This document shows, piece after piece, positions 16,981 through 25,549 of a DNA stretch of 64,000 bases. Below the pieces are notes generated by a model. It was not told the origin of the DNA, ran no database searches, and worked only from the letters and a program-made list of their open reading frames with translations. The DNA is from Paraburkholderia fungorum (GTDB taxonomy: Bacteria; Pseudomonadota; Gammaproteobacteria; Burkholderiales; Burkholderiaceae). Location: the NCBI RefSeq assembly GCF_003610895.1, contig NZ_MCAS01000017.1, positions 1-64,000 of the forward strand. The letters are read 5' to 3'. Every line of letters begins with the position of its first letter. Positions within the stretch are counted from its first letter, which is position 1. The position numbers and the translations under genes are program-made.

Positions 16981-18303
16981 ATGGAGATTTCAGTTGCCAC
17001 GCCGGTCAGCCAGGCAGTGACACACGATGAACGCCTGATCCGGCGTGTGTGGTGGCGCATCATGCCGCTGATCCTGGTCACCTATCTGGTGTCGGTCATC
17101 GACAAGATGAACGTCAGCTTCGCCAAGCTGCAGATGGTGCATCAGATTGGTATGACGGAAACAGCTTATGGTCTGGCGTCGTCGCTGTTCTTCATCGGCT
17201 ATCTGGTCTTCGAAATTCCAAGCGCACTCGGCGTACACCGCTTCGGCGCGCCGAAATGGTTTTTCCGCATTGTGCTGAGCTGGGGCATTGCGACCCTGCT
17301 CATCGCGTACATCGCGTCGGGTTCGGCTTTCGCGGCGCTGCGGTTTCTGGTCGGTGCGGCGGAAGCCGGCTTGTATCCGGGCATCGTCTACTACCTGAGC
17401 GTGTGGTTTCCGCGCCGCTATCAGGTGCGCGCGATCGCGCTTCTGACACTTGGCAGCGCGCTCGGCAACATGCTCGGCTCGGCTTTCGGCGGCCTGCTGC
17501 TGTCGCTCGACGGCATCTGGCACCACGCAGGATGGCAATGGGTGTTTATCGTCACCGGCCTGCTTGCGCTCGTGCTCGCGCCGATCGTGTTGTTCTGCCT
17601 GCCGCGCAGTGTCGAGACGGCGTCGTTCCTCGCGCCGCAGGAGCGCAGCCAGCTGGCACGCATGGTCGCTGACGAAGCGCCGGCCACGCATCACGAAGGC
17701 AGTGTCTGGAGCGTGCTGTGCGACCGCAAAGTGCAGGCGTTTGCGCTCGGCTACACGTGTCTGCTCACGTCGCTCTACGGGCTCATTTACTGGCTGCCGA
17801 CCGTGATCAAGGGATTCGGCGTCTCGAGTTCGCTCAACGGTCTGCTGACGATGGTTCCGTGGGCACTGACCGCCGCGCTTTTGCTGATCGTGCCGCGCAC
17901 GCTCAAGAACGAAAACCAGGTGCGCATCGCCGCCGTGATCATCGGCATGGTCGGTTGTGTGGCGTTCGTGACCAGCCTGCTGGTGAGCGATCCGGCGGCG
18001 CGCTATGTCGCGCTGGTGGTTGGCACGCCCTGCACGTCGCTGCTATTGCCGTGCTTCTGGTCGCTGCCGTCGAAGTATTTCAGCGGACGTCGCGCCGCCA
18101 CGAGCCTCGCCGCGATTAGCAGTATCGGCAACCTCGGTGGCTTTCTCGCACAAAACGCGATGCCGCGGATCGACAAGGCCTTCGGCCACCCCGGCGACGC
18201 CATGCTGCTGCCTGCCCTTTGCCTGCTATTGCTCGCCTGCACCGCGCTTGCCATGAAGGGCACGCGAGGTCGCGCGCCGGTCAACCCAACCGCGTCCCGA
18301 TAG
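16981..18303 (+). CDS. MFS importer, anion:cation symporter (ACS) type
   Basis: Twelve-span secondary transporter, 440 residues, of the phthalate/hexuronate-permease-like ACS group. Hallmarks are the start RRVWWRIMPLILVTYLVSVIDK (helix 1), FEIPSALGVHRFGA and RFLVGAAEAGLYPGIVYYLS. ACS members bring in organic anions such as tartrate, glucarate or aromatic acids with protons, which fits the dehydratase, lactonase and aldolase nearby. A GGAGGAG site precedes the ATG; the aldolase follows after 31 bases. Confidence 0.9.
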   Translation: MEISVATPVSQAVTHDERLIRRVWWRIMPLILVTYLVSVIDKMNVSFAKLQMVHQIGMTETAYGLASSLFFIGYLVFEIPSALGVHRFGAPKWFFRIVLSWGIATLLIAYIASGSAFAALRFLVGAAEAGLYPGIVYYLSVWFPRRYQVRAIALLTLGSALGNMLGSAFGGLLLSLDGIWHHAGWQWVFIVTGLLALVLAPIVLFCLPRSVETASFLAPQERSQLARMVADEAPATHHEGSVWSVLCDRKVQAFALGYTCLLTSLYGLIYWLPTVIKGFGVSSSLNGLLTMVPWALTAALLLIVPRTLKNENQVRIAAVIIGMVGCVAFVTSLLVSDPAARYVALVVGTPCTSLLLPCFWSLPSKYFSGRRAATSLAAISSIGNLGGFLAQNAMPRIDKAFGHPGDAMLLPALCLLLLACTALAMKGTRGRAPVNPTASR

Positions 18304-18334
18304 ACCGCTTCCAATCCGCTTTCACTCCTCATCC

Positions 18335-19066
18335 ATGTCTACCACCACGCACGACACCTCCATGCGCCAGATCGGCACTTTCGTCAAAACCGGCGCGCCG
18401 CAGATCATCGAGATTCTCGGCGGCGCGGGACTCCACTTTGCGGTGATCGACGCAGAGCATGCGCCGTTCGACCGCGCCACGCTCGACATCATGGTGCTCG
18501 CCGCGCGCTCCGTGAATTTGCCGCTGTTCGTGCGGATTCCCGACATGAGCGCGGCGACGATCCAGTCGGCGCTCGATCTCGGCGCCTCGGGACTATTGGT
18601 GCCACACGTCGATTCCGCGCACGAAGCGCGCACGCTGGTCGCCCGCACACGCTTTATCGACGGCGAACGCGGCTTCTCCAGTTCGCCCCGCTTTGCCGGT
18701 TACGGCGCGATGGGCATGGAAAAGGCCGTCGCGGCGGGCAACGGCACGGTCGTTATGTGCCAGATCGAGAGCCGCGCGGGCTGTGCCGCCGCGCGTGACA
18801 TCGCGAACGTCGAGGGCGTGTCCGGCCTCTTCGTGGGCCGCGCCGATCTGGCCTTGTCGTTTGGCCTGACCAGCGCTCGCGCACCCGAAGTGATGCAGGC
18901 CACCGTCGACGTGCTGGATATCACGCGGCGTGCCGGCAAGACGGGAGGCGTCGCGCTCGGTGAGGTCAGCGAGTGTGCTGAATTCGAGCAGATGGGCGCG
19001 ACGTGGTTCGTTATCGGATCGGATCAGTCGATGCTTCGCAAGGGCGCGCTGACGTTGATGGCCTGA
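18335..19066 (+). CDS. HpcH/HpaI-family aldolase
   Basis: Class II pyruvate aldolase, 243 residues, (beta/alpha)8 fold. The catalytic and metal-binding segments are VIDAEHAPFD (His/Glu region), QIESRAGC with the metal glutamate, and GLFVGRADLALSFG with the metal aspartate. Members cleave 4-hydroxy-2-oxoacids to pyruvate (or oxaloacetate to pyruvate). It shares a transcript with the importer and is followed by the IclR gene, so it is the likely final, carbon-releasing step of the island's pathway. Confidence 0.9.
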   Translation: MSTTTHDTSMRQIGTFVKTGAPQIIEILGGAGLHFAVIDAEHAPFDRATLDIMVLAARSVNLPLFVRIPDMSAATIQSALDLGASGLLVPHVDSAHEARTLVARTRFIDGERGFSSSPRFAGYGAMGMEKAVAAGNGTVVMCQIESRAGCAAARDIANVEGVSGLFVGRADLALSFGLTSARAPEVMQATVDVLDITRRAGKTGGVALGEVSECAEFEQMGATWFVIGSDQSMLRKGALTLMA

Positions 19067-19207
19067 TTGCGGGGCTGATCCGCGGCATGGCCACCGAGGC
19101 CGGGGTGGCCGGTCCAGCCTCGTCAAAAACTGCGATAATCCGGGTTTGTCGAAGGGCAAGCGTCAGACCGACCGACGCGCGCCCGACCACCCAGGCAAGG
19201 CGATACG

Positions 19208-19975
19208 ATGGCGGAACGCGAATCTTCGATTCGGGCAGTGGAGCGAGCAATTACCCTTCTGCGTGCCCTGAACCAGATGCCCGTTTCCACGCTCGACAGC
19301 CTGCATCAGCTAACGTCGCTACCCAAGCCCACGTTAATCCGGCTGCTAAGAACCTTCGAAGACCTGGGCCTCGTCGCACGCGGCGCGCGGCCCGGCGAAT
19401 ACCGTCTGCTCGACGGCGTCAACGCATTGAACTCGGGCTATCACCATGTGCCGCGCGTGGTCGAGATCGCGGCGCCGCTCGTGCGCCAACTCACCGAAGA
19501 GATCAAGTGGCCGATTGCCGTCGGCATGCTCGACGTCGACGCGCTAGTCGTACGCTACAGCACGATTCCGTATTCACCGCTCTCGCTCCTGCATTCGTCG
19601 ATCAACATGCGCCTAAGCCTTGTTTCGCGTGCATTGGGGCGTGCGTATCTCGCCTTCTGCTCGCCCGAAGAACAGGAGATGCTGCTCGAAGTCGTGCGGC
19701 AGAGTCATCATCCTGAAGACCGGCTCGCACAGGATCGTGAAGCCGTCCAGGCGATGCTCGATCAAACCCGCGAGCGCGGGTACGCCCTGCGCGATTCCAG
19801 CGTGCGGCCGGTGTCCGGCACCATCGCCGTGCCCGTGATGGCGAAGGAATTCGTGGTCGCCTCGATTGGACTCACATGGTTTTCCTCCGCACTGACCACG
19901 GAGAAAGTCGTCGATCGGTACCTGGGCCAGATGCTCGAAGTGTCGCGGCGAATCTCGGAGCAGTTGGAAAACTAG
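19208..19975 (+). CDS. IclR-family regulator of the catabolic island
   Basis: Regulator of 255 residues: an N-terminal winged HTH at about residues 7-70 (SIRAVERAITLLRAL, then LPKPTLIRLLRTFEDLGLV) and a C-terminal IclR effector domain (VIASIGLTWF-type segment as VVASIGLTWFSSAL). It stands 141 bases behind the aldolase gene in the same direction and is the only regulator inside the 10-20 kb island, so it most likely controls it. Confidence 0.9.
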   Translation: MAERESSIRAVERAITLLRALNQMPVSTLDSLHQLTSLPKPTLIRLLRTFEDLGLVARGARPGEYRLLDGVNALNSGYHHVPRVVEIAAPLVRQLTEEIKWPIAVGMLDVDALVVRYSTIPYSPLSLLHSSINMRLSLVSRALGRAYLAFCSPEEQEMLLEVVRQSHHPEDRLAQDREAVQAMLDQTRERGYALRDSSVRPVSGTIAVPVMAKEFVVASIGLTWFSSALTTEKVVDRYLGQMLEVSRRISEQLEN

Positions 19976-20324
19976 CGAATGAAGTCTCGTGGCCGTGCTG
20001 CTGTCGGCTAGTCACGCTCGCGTCTCACGCCCCCTTTCCGGCAGGTGGAATTTCGCGGAGTTGTGCTTGGCCGCAGACGAGGCACACCGTACCATTTGTC
20101 GAATAGAAAGGCTTATCGCCAATATCGTTCGACAGGTTCCATTTCATTGGCGGCGGACGCGTAGTCAATCTGTTTTCGCGCCCGTCTGCACCGCAGATAT
20201 TCAATCGGAGACAGGATATTTCAGGGCGAGCTACAGGCCCAATTCAACGTCTTCATTATTAATCTGCCAATTCGTAAATTTTAATTTTCGACAAAATAAT
20301 CAAGATCGAGACAAGGAGGAGACT
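19976..20324. promoter_or_regulatory. 349-base upstream region of the MHS transporter/lyase pair
   Basis: No gene is seen. The second half is AT-rich compared with the surroundings. Three copies of a 7-mer, TGTCGAA at 20097-20103 and its complement TTCGACA at 20128-20134 and 20287-20293, lie in it and could be half-sites for a regulator. An AAGGAGGAG ribosome site precedes the ATG at 20325. Confidence 0.5.
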
Positions 20325-21674
20325 ATGGTGATCAAGAAAGAGGTCCCGTGGAAAGCGGTGGTGGCATCTACCGTCGGCAATGCACTGGAATGGTACGATT
20401 TTCTGGTTTACGGGTACCTGTCCGTCATTATCGCCAAACAGTTTTTCCCCGCCGACAATCCCGTTACCTCAATGCTTCTGACCACGGCTACTTTCGGCGT
20501 CGGCTTCGTCGTGCGGCCCATAGCCGGGATTGCCATTGGTATCTATGCAGACCGTGCCGGGAGAAAAGCGGCGCTGTCTTTTGTGATTCTCCTGATGCTC
20601 GTTTCAACCGCCATGCTGGCATTCTCGCCGACCTATAGCCAGGTCGGCATTCTTGCCCCGATCATTGTTGTCTGCTCACGGATATTGCAGGGCATTTCGG
20701 TCGGCGGCGAGTTCGGCAGCGCCACCGCACTGCTGATCGAATACGCGCCGCCCGGAAGGCGGGGTTTCTACGGCAGCTGGCAGATGTTCTCGCAATCGAT
20801 CGGCGTGTTTCTGGCTACGCTCATGGGCGCCCTGCTAACGAGCGTGTTCACCGCCGACGCATTGTCGTCGTGGGCCTGGAGAATTCCGTTTCTGCTCGGC
20901 TTGATCATTGGGCCGATCGGCTTCTATATTCGTCGCAATCTGCAGGAACCCGAAATTTTCCTGAAAGAGGCGCAGCACAAGAAAGTCTCAATCGCGGAGA
21001 TATTTCGCCGCTACCCGGCGGAGCTGTTCGTGTCTTTCGCGTTGAGCGCGGTGACCAACATCATGGTGTACGTACTGATCGCATACCTGCCAATCTACGC
21101 GGTTCAGTCTCTCAAGACCTCCTTGAATGCGCCGTTCATCGTACTCACCGTGTCGTTACTGGTAAGAATGGCACTCGTTCCTTGCTTTGGCCACCTGTCT
21201 GACAAGATCGGCCGAAAGATAATCATGGGAGTCGCGCTCACGCTTTTCGCGTTGCTGATCTACCCAGCGTTTATCCTGTTGAACATGTATCCGACCACCA
21301 CGTCCCTACTCATGATGGAGCTGGCATTTGCGTTGCTCATGGCAGCCATACTGGGCCCCGTGTCGGCAACGCTTGCGGAACTGTTCCCGACGCACATACG
21401 TTCGACCGGCCTGTCCATCACCTACAATCTGGCGGCTTCGCTGTTGGGTGGGTTCACGCCGTTCCTGCTGACGTGGTTGGTAGCGAAAACCGGCGACAAG
21501 CTCATGCCGGCTCACTATCTGGTCGGATTCCTGGTACTCGGCGCGGTTTCGCTACTGTTCTATAAGGAATCCGATATGAATGCGGTTCTGTCGGACCATG
21601 ATGCGCGCGAATCCGCAGAGAAAGACGTTGATCTCGTTGCGCAGGTCGGCCGGACTGCACGCAAAGCAAACTGA
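20325..21674 (+). CDS. MHS-family (ProP/ShiA-like) proton-coupled importer
   Basis: MFS protein of 449 residues in the metabolite:H+ symporter branch. The branch signature is VGNALEWYDFLVYGYLS near residues 16-32, followed by GRKAALSFVILLM and ISVGGEFGSATALLIEYAP. MHS members import betaines (ProP), shikimate, citrate or oxoglutarate. The start at 20325 has a strong AAGGAGGAG site; the longer in-frame reading from 19989 runs through non-coding sequence. The lyase gene follows after 86 bases, and the lyase's loss of the MIO triad makes a trimethylated amino acid (betaine) a reasonable cargo guess. Confidence 0.9.
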   Translation: MVIKKEVPWKAVVASTVGNALEWYDFLVYGYLSVIIAKQFFPADNPVTSMLLTTATFGVGFVVRPIAGIAIGIYADRAGRKAALSFVILLMLVSTAMLAFSPTYSQVGILAPIIVVCSRILQGISVGGEFGSATALLIEYAPPGRRGFYGSWQMFSQSIGVFLATLMGALLTSVFTADALSSWAWRIPFLLGLIIGPIGFYIRRNLQEPEIFLKEAQHKKVSIAEIFRRYPAELFVSFALSAVTNIMVYVLIAYLPIYAVQSLKTSLNAPFIVLTVSLLVRMALVPCFGHLSDKIGRKIIMGVALTLFALLIYPAFILLNMYPTTTSLLMMELAFALLMAAILGPVSATLAELFPTHIRSTGLSITYNLAASLLGGFTPFLLTWLVAKTGDKLMPAHYLVGFLVLGAVSLLFYKESDMNAVLSDHDARESAEKDVDLVAQVGRTARKAN

Positions 21675-21760
21675 TCTGAAGAGATTCACTTCTCTCCCGG
21701 GGATGAGCACGGCAGAATGGCCGGGTTCACCCAATTCATATAAACCGGAGGCCGTTTCAA

Positions 21761-23209
21761 ATGAGCAAAGCAGTGACTATTGATGGTCAAACCTTAACAG
21801 CGCGACAAGTGGTGGAAATTGCGCGGTTCGACGCACATGTCGCTCTTGCTCCGGAAGCTATGGAACGCATGCACGCGGCCCGCCGAGTCGTGGAGCAAGC
21901 GGTCGCCCGCGGTGATCGGGTTTACGGCGTGACAACCAGCGTGGGCGCCAAGACAGGTGTTCCACTCGCGCCGGCAAGCATCGAGGAATTCAACCGCAGG
22001 CTGTTACAGACCCACAACTTCGGCCACGGTCCCACGGCGCCAGACGAAATTGTGCGCGCGATGATGGTCATTCTCGTGAACTCCATGGCCTCCGGCCGGC
22101 TCGGTGTTCGCCCCGTGCTAGCCACCATGCTGGTCGACGCGCTCAATAGCCGCCGGACGTTTCGCGTGCACACATGGGGATCGATCGGTCAGAGCGACAT
22201 GTCGCCGGTGGCGGATCTGGCTTTGGCGCTCTACGCCGACATCACGTTGACGTCGGGCGAGGCACTCGCGCTTCTCAATTCCAGCGCACTCTCGCTTGGC
22301 ACGGCCGCTATGGCCATTGACGATCTGCGCCGCCTGCTGAAATCATGGACCATCGTCTCGGCGTTGAGCATGGAAGGTTTCGCCGCCAACCCGTCCATTC
22401 TTTCGCCTGCTGCAATCCGTTCACGCCCGTTTGAAGGGCTGCGGATCGCCGCTGAGTTGATTCGCGCACAGCTTGACGGCAGCTACATTCTGAAAAGCGA
22501 TGGCCCTCGTCATCTGCAGGACCCTCTTTGTTTTCGTTCTCTACCGATTACATTTGGAAATGCGTTCGATAGCTTTGCATTCGTTGAGAAACAGATCTCC
22601 ATCGAACTGAATGCCAGCCAGAACAACCCTATCGTGTCGATCGAGGACGACACCTTGGTGTCAGTGGCCAACTTCGACATGCTGTCGCTCTCAATGGCCC
22701 TCGACACGGTCAGGTTAGCCTTATCGCCCGTTGTCACCAGCGCCACGGAGCGAGTGGCGAAACTGACGGATTCGTTCTGGTCCGGACTCCCTGTAGGTTT
22801 GATCGAGGAAGACAGCGTTGGCTTGCCCGGATTCAACGGATTGGCGCAATTTCACAAGTCTCTGGCGTCGGAGGCGCGCCTGCTCGCAGGACCGACGGTA
22901 ATCGAACTGGCCAGCTCCAGCCATTCGAACGGCAACCTCGATCGGGCCAGCATGGCTACTGTCGCGGCACGCCGCGCGCGCGAAACGGCGGAGCTCTGCA
23001 AGTCGCTTCTTACAATGGAGCTTATGGTTGCGGCTCAAGCCGTTGAGATACGTAAAGCCACGCCGCTTGGGGTTTCGACCACGAAGCTTCTGGAATTCGT
23101 CCGAGGCTTTGTGCCCCATGCGGCGGGACACGAGCGGGTGCCTCATCCAACACCGCTACTCGCCGCACTCGAGTCGAGAGAATACGATCTGAGTGAGATC
23201 GTTGCGTGA
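21761..23209 (+). CDS. HAL/PAL-fold lyase lacking the MIO-forming Ala-Ser-Gly triad
   Basis: Protein of 482 residues matching the histidine/phenylalanine ammonia-lyase fold along its length: VYGVTTSVGAKTG with the base Tyr55, THNFGHG, VNSMASGRLGVRP, EALALLN, and ELNASQNNPIV. In MIO enzymes the cofactor arises from Ala-Ser-Gly in GSVGASGDLAP; here the segment is GSIGQSDMSP (140-149), one residue shorter, with Gln144-Ser145 and no Gly, so MIO should not form. Usual active-site pieces are also altered (QD..SLR becomes QDPLCFRSLP). The known MIO-less member of the fold, ergothionase, removes trimethylamine from ergothioneine. I infer a betaine-type or other non-MIO elimination, not histidine ammonia-lyase. 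Confidence 0.85.
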   Translation: MSKAVTIDGQTLTARQVVEIARFDAHVALAPEAMERMHAARRVVEQAVARGDRVYGVTTSVGAKTGVPLAPASIEEFNRRLLQTHNFGHGPTAPDEIVRAMMVILVNSMASGRLGVRPVLATMLVDALNSRRTFRVHTWGSIGQSDMSPVADLALALYADITLTSGEALALLNSSALSLGTAAMAIDDLRRLLKSWTIVSALSMEGFAANPSILSPAAIRSRPFEGLRIAAELIRAQLDGSYILKSDGPRHLQDPLCFRSLPITFGNAFDSFAFVEKQISIELNASQNNPIVSIEDDTLVSVANFDMLSLSMALDTVRLALSPVVTSATERVAKLTDSFWSGLPVGLIEEDSVGLPGFNGLAQFHKSLASEARLLAGPTVIELASSSHSNGNLDRASMATVAARRARETAELCKSLLTMELMVAAQAVEIRKATPLGVSTTKLLEFVRGFVPHAAGHERVPHPTPLLAALESREYDLSEIVA

Positions 23210-23315
23210 GCTGCGTTTTTTCCTGAATAAAGACGCGCCATCAAGGCATCCTCGCTGAACGGACGGGGCAAGCGAAACCACCGCTGCCCGCGTCACCTAT
23301 GCGCAAGGCAGCCAC

Positions 23316-24071
23316 TCACCCACCGAACACTTCCACCATCTGCGCATTCAAGCCGTTCACGAAAGCGTGCTCGCCAGGCCCCGGGTTCCCGCGGAACTGC
23401 TTCGCACCTTCAACCAGAACCTCATCTACATCCGTTCCGAGCACGGCGATCGTTTCTTCGATGAAGGGCTCGAGCGGCATCGCCTGTTCGGCTTCGCGGC
23501 TGTTCATGAGATCCGTGCGCACCCAGGGCGGTGCGATCTCAAGCACGCGAATCTTCGTATTCCTCAGCATGAAGCGTTGCGAAAGAATATATGAATGCAA
23601 CGCCGCCTTGGTCGATGAATACACTGCCGTCACCGCTAGCGGCACGAAAGCCAGGACCGAACTGGTATACGCGACAACCGCGTCATCCTTGGACTTCAAG
23701 TGATCGATCAGCGCGGACGTCATGCGGATCGGCCCCATGAGGTTGGTCGTGATGGTGGACACCATCAGTGCATCGTCGATGTGACCGCCTGCCTGGTCAG
23801 GCTGCATGATCCCCGCGTTGTTGATCAACACGTTGAGATCGGGATAGTCCGCGATCAGTTGCGCCGCTACCTTTTCGATGCTGGCCGGGTCGGTAATGTC
23901 GAGCTCGATTGCCGCCATACCAGGATTCGCCGCGACCACTTCGTCGAGATGGCTGCGCCGGCGGCCGCTGATGATGACCTTGTTGCCGCGCTGGTGGAGC
24001 GCCTCGGCTAATCCACGGCCAATGCCCGAACCGCCGCCCGTGATGAAGATCGTGTTTCCAGTGAGTTTCAT
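23316..24071 (-). CDS. short-chain dehydrogenase/reductase, DltE-like
   Basis: SDR oxidoreductase of 251 residues. The cofactor loop is TGGGSGIGRG at about residues 11-20, NNAGIM at 86-91, and the catalytic YSSTK motif near residue 155. SGRR after beta-2 suggests NADP(H). The C-terminal half resembles the DltE-type SDRs (EEQAMPLEPFIEE-like). It is 66 bases behind the NTF2-like gene, with which it shares a promoter region facing the TetR gene. Substrate unknown. Confidence 0.9.
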   Translation of the reverse strand: MKLTGNTIFITGGGSGIGRGLAEALHQRGNKVIISGRRRSHLDEVVAANPGMAAIELDITDPASIEKVAAQLIADYPDLNVLINNAGIMQPDQAGGHIDDALMVSTITTNLMGPIRMTSALIDHLKSKDDAVVAYTSSVLAFVPLAVTAVYSSTKAALHSYILSQRFMLRNTKIRVLEIAPPWVRTDLMNSREAEQAMPLEPFIEETIAVLGTDVDEVLVEGAKQFRGNPGPGEHAFVNGLNAQMVEVFGG

Positions 24072-24080
24072 GATCGTTTC

Positions 24081-24116
24081 CTGTTGATGTTGCAGTTGAG
24101 GTTGAAATTGAGGTTG
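24081..24116. repeat. three 12-bp direct repeats in the NTF2/SDR spacer
   Basis: Units ctgttgatgttg, cagttgaggttg and aaattgaggttg follow each other directly between the two minus-strand genes, ending just before the SDR ribosome site. They could change length by slippage and so alter spacing. Confidence 0.6.
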
Positions 24117-24137
24117 CTGTAGGTAAGGTCGAGATGC

Positions 24138-24539
24138 TCAGGCAGGGAACTGCTCGCCGAACATCGGCAAACCGCTCGCGGATTCGGCCCGGGTTGCTTC
24201 GTCCTGCAGAACGTCCCAGTGCTCGGCAAGCTTGCCGTCTTCAAAGCGGATAACGTCGGCTGCAATCCACGCAGCGGAACGGCCGATTCCCGAGAAGCGT
24301 CCATGCGCAATGACGTAGTCGCCCTCGGCCACCATCAGATGGTTCTCATAACGCGCGGTGTCCGGCAGCGCGCGAACCAGATTGAACAGGCCGTCGCGTC
24401 CCGGCGCGATATGGGCGCTATGCTGGATGTAGCGTTCGGACCAGAAGCGCTGGGCAGCCTCGTAGTCGCGCTTGTTGAACAGGGTGTCGAATGCTTCCAA
24501 CGCAACCGCCTTGTTCTGTTCAGGGGTTGTCTTCGCCAT
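24138..24539 (-). CDS. NTF2-like / SnoaL-fold protein
   Basis: Small cone-shaped alpha+beta barrel protein, 133 residues. Typical SnoaL segments are AFDTLFNKRDYEAAQRFWSE, YIQHSAHIAPGRDGL and HWDVLQDE. Such proteins act as cyclases, isomerases or hydrolases, and many are uncharacterised. The ATG at 24539 is preceded by AAAGAGGGA; the longer in-frame reading to 24665 would cover the operator. It leads the two-gene set with the SDR and is divergent from a TetR gene. Confidence 0.87.
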   Translation of the reverse strand: MAKTTPEQNKAVALEAFDTLFNKRDYEAAQRFWSERYIQHSAHIAPGRDGLFNLVRALPDTARYENHLMVAEGDYVIAHGRFSGIGRSAAWIAADVIRFEDGKLAEHWDVLQDEATRAESASGLPMFGEQFPA

Positions 24540-24642
24540 GTTGAGTCCCTCTTTAAAGATGCAGTTGACGACGCGCTCAGGCGTCAGATAGCCGTTGTGT
24601 CCTCGCCACCTGGACGTTCGCGCAAAGAAGGCTATACTTAAG

Positions 24643-24662
24643 ACAATGGTGAATGACATTGT
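24643..24662. promoter_or_regulatory. TetR-type operator 1
   Basis: Inverted repeat ACAATG-N8-CATTGT. It shares the core CAATGGTGA-N2-GACATTG pattern (with one change) with a second site 57 bases further on; both lie between the NTF2-like gene and the divergent TetR gene. Confidence 0.65.
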
Positions 24663-24699
24663 CATTGAGGTGGATTGTGGTCGCCCGCCATGATGATGT

Positions 24700-24717
24700 C
24701 AATGGTGATCGACATTG
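24700..24717. promoter_or_regulatory. TetR-type operator 2
   Basis: Inverted repeat CAATG-N8-CATTG, the same arms and spacing as operator 1. It lies 20 bases before the TTG start of the TetR gene, a position where binding would block that gene's own transcription or translation. Confidence 0.65.
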
Positions 24718-24736
24718 TATTTTTTGATGGATTTGA

Positions 24737-25420
24737 TTGAGCCGTGGTCGGCCAAAGGGAGGGAAAGTGGGTGTTTCCAGGCAACAGGCGGCTGAAAACC
24801 GGCACGCAATCGTGGCGGCCGCCGAGAAGCTGTTTCGTGAGCGCGGCGTCGATGCGGTCGGGCTCGCCGAGCTGATGAAGGCGGCGGGCTTTACGCAGGG
24901 CGGGTTTTACAACCACTTCAAATCAAAAGACGCGCTGGTCGCCGCCGTGATGGAGAAGGCGATGGAAGAAGGCGGGGAGGCGTTTGCCTCCCAGATCGCC
25001 AGCTCCAGATCGACTGACGCCGACCCGGTGAAGCAAAACATCCGGTGGTATCTGTCCCCCGAGCATCGCGAGAATATCGAGGCGGGGTGTCCGTTATCGG
25101 GTTTTGTCGGCGACGCGCGCCGGTTCGACAACGCGGCGCGCGGCTCTTACGCGCAAGGTCTCGCGGCGAACCTCGAGCGATTCGCCGAGGTCATTGAAGA
25201 GAGAGAGGGGGTCAGCGAAGGCAGTCGCAGAAAGGCGATCGGCCTGTTCAGCCAGATGGTCGGTACGCTGCTGCTTTCGCGTGCCGTCGCTGACACTGAC
25301 CCAGCGCTCGCAGATGAAATTCTCGAGGAGGGCCGTCAGCATCTCCTCAGCGCGGTGGACACGCAAGCCGAAACTCCATCGCACGGACACGCGCGCCGGT
25401 CGAAGCAGGCCCGCACGTGA
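24737..25420 (+). CDS. TetR-family repressor
   Basis: Repressor of 227 residues. The HTH region spans about residues 20-65 (AENRHAIVAAAEKLFRERG, then TQGGFYNHFKSKDALV). The C-terminal domain resembles regulators of SDR or quinone-reductase genes. The TTG start at 24737 keeps the SRGRPKGGK arm; a GTG at 24767 behind AGGGAGGG is an alternative. The two operators upstream and the divergent NTF2/SDR pair suggest it represses both directions. Confidence 0.88.
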   Translation: MSRGRPKGGKVGVSRQQAAENRHAIVAAAEKLFRERGVDAVGLAELMKAAGFTQGGFYNHFKSKDALVAAVMEKAMEEGGEAFASQIASSRSTDADPVKQNIRWYLSPEHRENIEAGCPLSGFVGDARRFDNAARGSYAQGLAANLERFAEVIEEREGVSEGSRRKAIGLFSQMVGTLLLSRAVADTDPALADEILEEGRQHLLSAVDTQAETPSHGHARRSKQART

Positions 25421-25505
25421 ACGTGACGGCGTGAGCACTGACTGCGCCGGCGATCGCGCGGCGGCCAAGCAGCGTTCGCGCGCGAGACAGCCGCGGCAGC
25501 TTCAA

Positions 25506-25545
25506 CCTTATCCCGCCTCGCGGCATGTGCGAGGCGGAAGTAAGG
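25506..25545. terminator. bidirectional stem-loop between TetR and GDT1 genes
   Basis: CCGCCTCGC / GCGAGGCGG (25513-25537, seven-base loop) with an outer CCTTA / TAAGG pair. It lies between convergent genes and probably ends both transcripts. Confidence 0.6.
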
Positions 25546-25549
25546 CGAG

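Noticed and set aside
21761..23209. Calling the lyase histidine ammonia-lyase (hutH)
   Set aside because: The MIO triad is missing, several active-site segments differ, and no other hut gene is nearby.
24081..24116. CRISPR-like repeat
   Set aside because: The three 12-bp units are directly adjacent without spacers, so this is a simple tandem repeat.
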